Shown here one piece after another: positions 6,133 to 11,130 of a DNA stretch of 11,130 nt. The position numbers and the translations under genes were made by a program. The notes under the pieces were generated by a model. That model saw only the letters and a program-made list of their open reading frames with translations, had not been told where the DNA came from and did no database searches. Location of the stretch: the NCBI GenBank assembly GCA_903889605.1, contig CAISYK010000333.1:1-11130 (forward strand), given 5' to 3'. Position 1 is the stretch's first letter. Every line of letters begins with the position of its first letter. Source of the DNA: an uncultured Bacteroidota bacterium. GTDB taxonomy: Bacteria > Bacteroidota > Bacteroidia > 2-12-FULL-35-15.

Positions 6133-7563
6133 TTGAATTACATTTATAAATATAATATTGAAGTTGAATTTCACGAAATATCATTTAAATTGAATCTATT
6201 CAGACATAATAGTAATTCAAATTATGTTTTAGATAAACTAAAAAGTCTTTCAGCAAGCATAGCTGCATTGCTTTTTATGTTTTCTTATTCATTTGCTCAG
6301 CCGGTTCAGACAGATACGCTGAAGATAATGGCTTACAATACCCTCGATTATGGTTTTCCTTCTACATCGAGCTGTCCCGCATTAATTACAGCCAACAAAC
6401 ATGATTATCTAAGAACCATTCTCAGGTATGAAAACCCTGATATAATTGGATTGGAAAAAATGGATGCCAGTCCATCATCATTCAGCAAAACTAAAGTTAT
6501 TCAGCATGTGCTTGACTCGTTATGCTTAGGATGCTATGGACATTCAAGTTTTACAAATGTTTCGGGATATTCAAAAGAAAACATGCTTTATTTTAAAACA
6601 TCTAAACTGGCTTATGTAGGGACAACCACTATTTATTCTGGCGATCCGAATATTAGTGATATAAATCTGCACAAATTATATTACAAAGATCCAAACCTAA
6701 GTGCAAATAGTGATACTGTTTTTCTTAATATCATACTTGTTCACGATAAGTCAGGAGCAAATAGTGCAAGTGTACGCGAGACGGAAATAGGCGGAGCCAT
6801 GAGCTGGTTAAATACGAATATAACCTCTCCAGGCAATTATATTTTTATGGGTGATTTTAATACGCAATCCTCGACAGAAGCCTGTTTTCAGGATATGGTA
6901 AATTCTTCAAACTTAAATGCGCGTTTTTATGATCCGCCCAATCAACCTGGCGACTGGTCAAATGACCCAGGAGCTTTTGCAAATTATTTAACTGAAAACA
7001 CTCGTATTACAGACCCCGGCGACTGCGGTGCCACAGGAGGTATTGACCGCAGATTTGATCATATCCTCTGCACAGAACCTATTATTCAAGGCACTAATTC
7101 TATTCGATACATTCCTGGTTCATTCAATGTAATAGGGAATGATGGGAATCATACTAGTCTTGCACTTATTGACCCTCCTGCAAACTCTTCGGTTCCTCCA
7201 CAGGTATTAAATGCCTTGTATTATATGAGCAATCATTTGCCTGTTTCTATTAAGGCTGCTGTTGCTTTATTGCCTCAGACAGCTACCGCGGTAATAGCAG
7301 CATCTTTACCTAAAGAAAATTTTACAGTTTTTCCAAACCCTGCGAAAAGTCTGCTTTATATTAAAGGTTCATGCATTTCGGGCGGCGTTTGTAAAATAAT
7401 ATTGAAAAATACTTTAGGACAAAATGTAATAGAAGAAGAATACTTTGCTGGAAATAATTTGATTGATTCACAGTTTAATGTTTCTGGACTTCCGCAGGGT
7501 ATTTACTATATTGAAATTATTTCTAAAAATGAAAACCAGGTTTTCAAAGTTAATCTTTATTGA
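6133..7563 (+). CDS. Secreted endonuclease/exonuclease/phosphatase-fold protein with T9SS type A sorting tail
   Basis: This 476-residue product (from TTG) carries a signal peptide at about residues 36-55, ending FAQ. An endonuclease/exonuclease/phosphatase domain follows at about 62-375. Visible family motifs are AYNTLDYG (Asn69), PDIIGLEKMD (Glu108), FMGDFN (Asp241, Asn243), DRRFDHIL (305-312) and SNHLPV (His368). Residues about 391-476 form a Por-type C-terminal sorting domain (FTVFPNPAKS, LGQNV, LPQGIYYIEI), which directs export through the type IX system and removal or anchoring at the cell surface. The likely role is extracellular hydrolysis of nucleic acid or another phosphodiester; the substrate cannot be told. 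Two oddities stand out. No ATG is in frame before the signal peptide, so the start must be TTG at 6133, TTG at 6190, or rarer. The usual S-D-H motif reads S-N-H, replacing a conserved acidic residue. Confidence 0.88.
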   Translation: MNYIYKYNIEVEFHEISFKLNLFRHNSNSNYVLDKLKSLSASIAALLFMFSYSFAQPVQTDTLKIMAYNTLDYGFPSTSSCPALITANKHDYLRTILRYENPDIIGLEKMDASPSSFSKTKVIQHVLDSLCLGCYGHSSFTNVSGYSKENMLYFKTSKLAYVGTTTIYSGDPNISDINLHKLYYKDPNLSANSDTVFLNIILVHDKSGANSASVRETEIGGAMSWLNTNITSPGNYIFMGDFNTQSSTEACFQDMVNSSNLNARFYDPPNQPGDWSNDPGAFANYLTENTRITDPGDCGATGGIDRRFDHILCTEPIIQGTNSIRYIPGSFNVIGNDGNHTSLALIDPPANSSVPPQVLNALYYMSNHLPVSIKAAVALLPQTATAVIAASLPKENFTVFPNPAKSLLYIKGSCISGGVCKIILKNTLGQNVIEEEYFAGNNLIDSQFNVSGLPQGIYYIEIISKNENQVFKVNLY

Positions 7564-7671
7564 GAAGTAGATATTCAATACCGATTTGCAGTAATATTTA
7601 GAAAAATCGCAGAAACAGACTCCTTTAGTCGCTGCAGTATTCTCAATTATTTTAGCCTAAATATCGTGTAA

Positions 7672-8184
7672 TTAATTTTCATTTTCGGTTTTGCTTTTTA
7701 AAATTGCAGCAGAAATAAGTGAACAAATAAGTCCGTAAATTAAAGCACCCAAAAGTTTCATGACACTCATTATATATGGATTACTTAAGGCTGAAAACAT
7801 TGTGTTCATGATTTTTTCATTGCTTGCTGAAGAAGAACCTTGTGTTTCCATCTGTTTCTCTTGTATTATTTCAAAGGCGTTTTTCATCTCCTTCAGCAGG
7901 GAATCTTCATTAATTTTTGCATAAATCAAAAAAACAATTGAAGCGATTACCGCATAACAAAGTGAAATTTTAAGCCCGTATTTAAAAGCATTGCCAAAAC
8001 TGATGCTGCCATTAAAATAAACCAGTTTATATCTTCTGACAACTAACAGAATAATTAAAAACGTTATTAGGTTGTCACTCCAATTTATATATCCTGGGGT
8101 CATTCCGGTTACCGGATCTTTAAATAATAATGGGATAAAAGAAATTACTACTAAAATTAATGATGGGAGAATAAATTTTTTCAT
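7672..8184 (-). CDS. DUF4199 family membrane protein
   Basis: This 170-residue protein has four hydrophobic segments, near residues 4-20, 34-49, 67-89 and 136-162. Between the second and third lies the family-like block FNGSISFGNAFKYGLKIS (57-74). A charged, Met/Gln-rich loop (about 90-128) precedes the last segment, which ends in a Lys-containing tail. This layout and the S-F-G-x-A-F-K-x-G motif match the Bacteroidota DUF4199 family, which has no established function. It starts at an ATG at 8184, and only 48 bp separate it from the divergent phosphatase ATG, so both promoters must be packed closely or overlap. It converges with the secreted nuclease-fold gene, leaving 108 bp between the two stops. 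Confidence 0.82.
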   Translation of the reverse strand: MKKFILPSLILVVISFIPLLFKDPVTGMTPGYINWSDNLITFLIILLVVRRYKLVYFNGSISFGNAFKYGLKISLCYAVIASIVFLIYAKINEDSLLKEMKNAFEIIQEKQMETQGSSSASNEKIMNTMFSALSNPYIMSVMKLLGALIYGLICSLISAAILKSKTENEN

Positions 8185-8232
8185 GGTATTTAAATTTTTG
8201 CTAATATAGACAAATATTTGAAAGACATACAG

Positions 8233-10362
8233 ATGAAATCGAAAAGAGCTTATCTATTTATAATATTATTGTTTTGTTTTGCGGCAAGCCAAGGTAAATC
8301 TGACACTTTGCATTTTATGGGCGTGAAGCCCAAGAGCGGTGATTCGATACATTTTATAACCATTTTTAATCAGTTTACCTGGGACGCTGAAATATATAAA
8401 AACAGTAAAGAGCTGGCGCATTATCCAAAATGCAAACCCGATACATTAGATCCTGAAAATGCAGACAAAATTGTACTTAAAACAATCTTTGAGGTCGATT
8501 CAAATTTGTTAAATAAAACTTTTATTTTCCGATATGTCAATGAGGGGTCACTATTAGTCAAAATTAACGGGAAAGAGATAATTAAAACTGTAAAATCATT
8601 TAAAACAAAAAGGTTCGTTTTACTTAAGGAAGAGGAAGAAGGATATTGTTCTTTTACATTTCCTGAAAAAACAATAACCATTGAAATAATTATGGTTAAT
8701 TCTGATATTTCAGAATCAGTAAGCGGGAAATTTGAAATAGGGGAACAGAAGAGGAAAGAAGAGAAAACAGCGGCGGAATATTTAGAGGTTGAGATTTCAA
8801 TTTTATTATTATTCTTTTATCTTGCAATCGGACTGGTGCTTTTAATTTTATTTCTATTTCACAAAAAAAGTATTGAGAATTTTTATTTCTCTGTTTTTTG
8901 TATTCTTTTTTCTCTAAGCCTTGTTTCAGATTTATTCCCTTTCTCTTCGTTTGCAGATGCCTTGTTTTCTTCATTATCTGCATATTCTTTAGCCTTTTTA
9001 GCTACTTACCTTTCTATTATATTAACTGATAAAGTACGTTCCAAAAAACCGTTAATTAGATTTTCTATTATTCTGATTGTCTTGATTATAATTCAGACAA
9101 TTTTTCAATATTATAAGGTTTCTGGGTTAATAAAAACCGCATCAATTATTTTTTTGGTATATAATTTTTTTGTTGATATTGTTTTGCTTTTTAAGGGAAA
9201 CAGCAAAAAGAAATGGGAAGTAAAGTTTATTAAATATGGTTTTTTTTCTGCGCTTTTTTTTATATTCGGAATTGTTGTTATTACAGTTATTATTATTGCC
9301 GTAATTGCCAGTGCTAATTTCAGTTCCCATCACATTCAAGTTTCGATGAATGGCCTTTTTGAGTTTTCTCGTATTATAGGATTACTAATAATTCCTTTAA
9401 CCATAGCTGTTATTATCGGCAAAAGGAATGGGCTCAATCAGGAAGAATTAATACTGCAGCTTTCAGAAATTAAAATGCTTTCTGAACAGAATATTCAAAA
9501 AGAAAAAGAAAAGCAAGTCATCTTGTCGGAACAAAATCTGGTGCTGGAAAAAAAAGTAAAAGAGCGTACATTAGACCTAATGCATGAAAAAGAAATTGTA
9601 GAAGTAAAAAACCGTGAGATATTAGATTCTATTGAATATGCCTTACGCATACAAACAGCTATTCTCCCTCCTTCCCGGATAGTAAAACAATATCTTGCAA
9701 ATTCATTTATACTGTACAAACCAAAGGACATTGTTGCCGGTGATTTTTATTGGATGGAACCTGTCGGTGATTTGGTGTTGTTTGCTGCATGTGACTGCAC
9801 AGGGCATGGTGTTTCAGGAGCAATGGTTTCTGTGCTATGCAATAATGCGCTTAATAGAGCTGTTCGTGAATTTAATCTTATTCAGCCAGCTGCAATATTA
9901 AATAAAACAGCAGAAATTGTAGTTGAAAATTTTTCAAAAAGCGAAGAGGAAATAAAAGACGGTATGGATATTTCAATCTGTGCCTATAATACAAACACAA
10001 AAACATTAGATTGGGCCGGCGCTAATAATCCTTTATGGTTAATTAAGAATGGTGAATTTATGGAAATCAAAGGTGACAAACAATCCATTGGGATGAACGA
10101 AGATGTTCATCCTTTTACAAATCATCAATTCAAGTTAAATTCAGGAGACAGCATTTTTATTTTCAGTGATGGATATGCGGATCAATTTGGAGGGACAGAA
10201 GGCGAAATAAAATTAACTAAAAAGCGGTTTAAAGAATTAATCTTATCTACTCAAAATAAAACAATGTATGATCAAGGGATGGCATTCGAAAAATTTATTC
10301 TTGATTATCGCGTAGATACGGAACAAACCGATGATATATTAGTAATGGGAGTGGGGGTATGA
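8233..10362 (+). CDS. 7TM receptor-type SpoIIE/PP2C serine phosphatase
   Basis: I chose the ATG at 8233 (709 residues) over an upstream in-frame TTG at 8218 because a clean signal peptide (MKSKRAYLFIILLFCFAAS) begins there. Residues about 20-182 are an extracytoplasmic, beta-rich region (IFRYVNEGSLLVKINGKEI) resembling 7TMR-DISM sensor domains. About seven membrane segments lie between 185 and 393, followed by a charged coiled coil (about 400-455) and the linker SIEYALRIQTAILPP. The C-terminal PP2C/SpoIIE domain (about 490-709) has intact metal-site motifs: KPKDIVAGDFYW (Asp504), CDCTGHGVSGAM (Asp521), DGMDISI (Asp579), SDGYADQFGG (Asp646) and TDDILV (Asp700/701). It likely senses an envelope signal and dephosphorylates a serine/threonine on a partner-switch protein; no such partner is in the window. 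It sits 34 bp upstream of cdsA on the same strand and may be cotranscribed with it. Confidence 0.9.
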   Translation: MKSKRAYLFIILLFCFAASQGKSDTLHFMGVKPKSGDSIHFITIFNQFTWDAEIYKNSKELAHYPKCKPDTLDPENADKIVLKTIFEVDSNLLNKTFIFRYVNEGSLLVKINGKEIIKTVKSFKTKRFVLLKEEEEGYCSFTFPEKTITIEIIMVNSDISESVSGKFEIGEQKRKEEKTAAEYLEVEISILLLFFYLAIGLVLLILFLFHKKSIENFYFSVFCILFSLSLVSDLFPFSSFADALFSSLSAYSLAFLATYLSIILTDKVRSKKPLIRFSIILIVLIIIQTIFQYYKVSGLIKTASIIFLVYNFFVDIVLLFKGNSKKKWEVKFIKYGFFSALFFIFGIVVITVIIIAVIASANFSSHHIQVSMNGLFEFSRIIGLLIIPLTIAVIIGKRNGLNQEELILQLSEIKMLSEQNIQKEKEKQVILSEQNLVLEKKVKERTLDLMHEKEIVEVKNREILDSIEYALRIQTAILPPSRIVKQYLANSFILYKPKDIVAGDFYWMEPVGDLVLFAACDCTGHGVSGAMVSVLCNNALNRAVREFNLIQPAAILNKTAEIVVENFSKSEEEIKDGMDISICAYNTNTKTLDWAGANNPLWLIKNGEFMEIKGDKQSIGMNEDVHPFTNHQFKLNSGDSIFIFSDGYADQFGGTEGEIKLTKKRFKELILSTQNKTMYDQGMAFEKFILDYRVDTEQTDDILVMGVGV

Positions 10363-10396
10363 TAAAATAATGTAATTTTAACCAAACCATAAAATC

Positions 10397-11130
10397 ATGA
10401 ATAACTTCACCAAACGAGTTCTTACCGCAATAGTATTTGTATCCGTTCTTTTAGGATGTACATTCTGGAATCAATTTTCATTCTCAGTTCTGTTTTTAAT
10501 AATAACCATTTTGGGTATTTGGGAATTTTATAACTTATCTCAGAAGGAGGGAAGCAAGCCTCAAAAATTAGTAGGAACAATTATAGGCGCGCTTTTATTT
10601 GCAGGCAGCGCATTGGTTTGTATGCATTCTGAAAACGGAATAGCCTTATTGGATCCCCGTTTTTTAGTAATTATTATTCCCATTATCTTTCTGGTTTTTA
10701 TTATTGAACTTTATTTAAAAGCTGCTGATCCATTTAGAAACATTGCATTCACATTGCTTGGAATATTTTACGTAGCTATTCCGTTTGCAATATTGAATTT
10801 CATTGGCACCATCGGGCAAACATATAATTATCAGCTGTTATTTGGTTTTTTCTTTATTCTTTGGTGTAATGATTCAGGCGCCTACCTGACTGGCTCAGCA
10901 ATTGGCAGACATAAATTATTTCTTCGTGTTTCTCCAGGTAAAACTTGGGAAGGAAGCATTGGCGGGGCAATTGCAAGTTTTACTGTCGCGTATATTATTT
11001 CCGGATGGTATACAAGCATAAGCAGGGCTGACTGGATGGTTATTGCTTCTATCTTAATAGTGATAGGAACATTAGGCGATTTAGTTAAGTCGGTTTTTAA
11101 ACGCAGTATTAATGTAAAGGATTCCGGTAC
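10397..11130 (+). CDS. cdsA: Phosphatidate cytidylyltransferase (CDP-diglyceride synthase), truncated by window end
   Basis: The frame starts at ATG 10397 (MNNFTKRVLTAIVF) and stays open to the window edge, giving 244 full codons. The enzyme converts phosphatidic acid and CTP to CDP-diacylglycerol, the branch point of phospholipid synthesis, in the inner membrane. Several hydrophobic segments are visible (about 8-40, 58-75, 88-105, 117-138, 147-165, 188-202 and 212-228). The conserved loop WCNDSGAYLTGSAIGRHK (156-173), with SPGKTWEG after it, and the family signature GDLVKSVFKRSINVKDSG (227-244) are clear. The S-x-x-K-R-x4-K-D pattern is intact, but the rest of the signature lies outside the window. 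Full-length relatives are usually about 260-290 residues, so little is missing. Confidence 0.93.
   Translation, partial: MNNFTKRVLTAIVFVSVLLGCTFWNQFSFSVLFLIITILGIWEFYNLSQKEGSKPQKLVGTIIGALLFAGSALVCMHSENGIALLDPRFLVIIIPIIFLVFIIELYLKAADPFRNIAFTLLGIFYVAIPFAILNFIGTIGQTYNYQLLFGFFFILWCNDSGAYLTGSAIGRHKLFLRVSPGKTWEGSIGGAIASFTVAYIISGWYTSISRADWMVIASILIVIGTLGDLVKSVFKRSINVKDSG

Noticed and set aside
6523..6543. CLGCYGH in the nuclease-fold protein, resembling a haem c motif
   Set aside because: The residue after the second cysteine is Tyr, not His, so it is not CXXCH; the rest of the protein is a nuclease fold.
7594..7664. Inverted pairs between the convergent nuclease-fold and DUF4199 genes as a bidirectional terminator
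   Set aside because: The stems are only 4-8 bp, interrupted or far apart, with no GC-rich stem followed by a T-run, so this is at chance level.
8185..8220. Possible Bacteroidota promoter (TTTG and AATATTTG) before the phosphatase gene
   Set aside because: The two elements are 12 bp apart instead of about 19, the second has a mismatch in TAnnTTTG, and it would sit too near the start codon.
9142..9339. Minus-strand 65-codon frame rich in Asn and Lys opposite the 7TM region
   Set aside because: Its low-complexity composition is the reverse complement of Phe/Ile-rich membrane helices, so it is not a gene.

Overview
The window is AT-rich chromosomal DNA that looks like it comes from a member of the Bacteroidota. 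The evidence is a secreted protein with a type IX secretion (Por) C-terminal sorting tail, a DUF4199 membrane protein, a fused ResB-CcsA cytochrome c synthase with the large extra periplasmic region seen in this phylum, a 7TM-PP2C signalling protein, and signal peptides ending in the typical S-Q or A-Q. Gene density is ordinary. I see no tRNA, rRNA, CRISPR array, insertion sequence or phage gene.

Left part (1-5808): a cytochrome c maturation locus. A 1066-residue CcsBA haem exporter/cytochrome c synthase lies on the minus strand. Just downstream on the same strand is a lipoprotein with two copies of a YTY...MxxF.S.EL.RTF repeat and a C-terminal OB-fold-like domain. A close paralogue of that lipoprotein, with an ordinary signal peptide instead of a lipobox, is transcribed divergently from upstream of ccsBA. 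The repeats resemble small NrfJ-type proteins, and the ccsBA-then-repeat-protein order recalls nrfI-nrfJ of epsilonproteobacteria. A role in haem delivery or apocytochrome handling is an inference. The 393-bp divergent intergenic region holds a perfect 10-bp inverted repeat and a 13-bp direct repeat.

Middle part (5809-8184): a 324-bp gap with nothing recognisable, then a secreted endonuclease/exonuclease/phosphatase-fold protein with a T9SS tail and no in-frame ATG before its signal peptide. It converges on a small DUF4199 membrane protein.

Right part (8185-11130): a signal-peptide/7TM/coiled-coil/SpoIIE-type phosphatase starts divergently from the DUF4199 gene. It is followed after 34 bp by cdsA (phosphatidate cytidylyltransferase), which runs off the window inside its signature motif. 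A 22-codon open frame at the extreme left edge may be the tail of a further gene.

The most interesting item is the CcsBA plus paired repeat/OB-fold protein module. The rest is normal Bacteroidota content with some local oddities.
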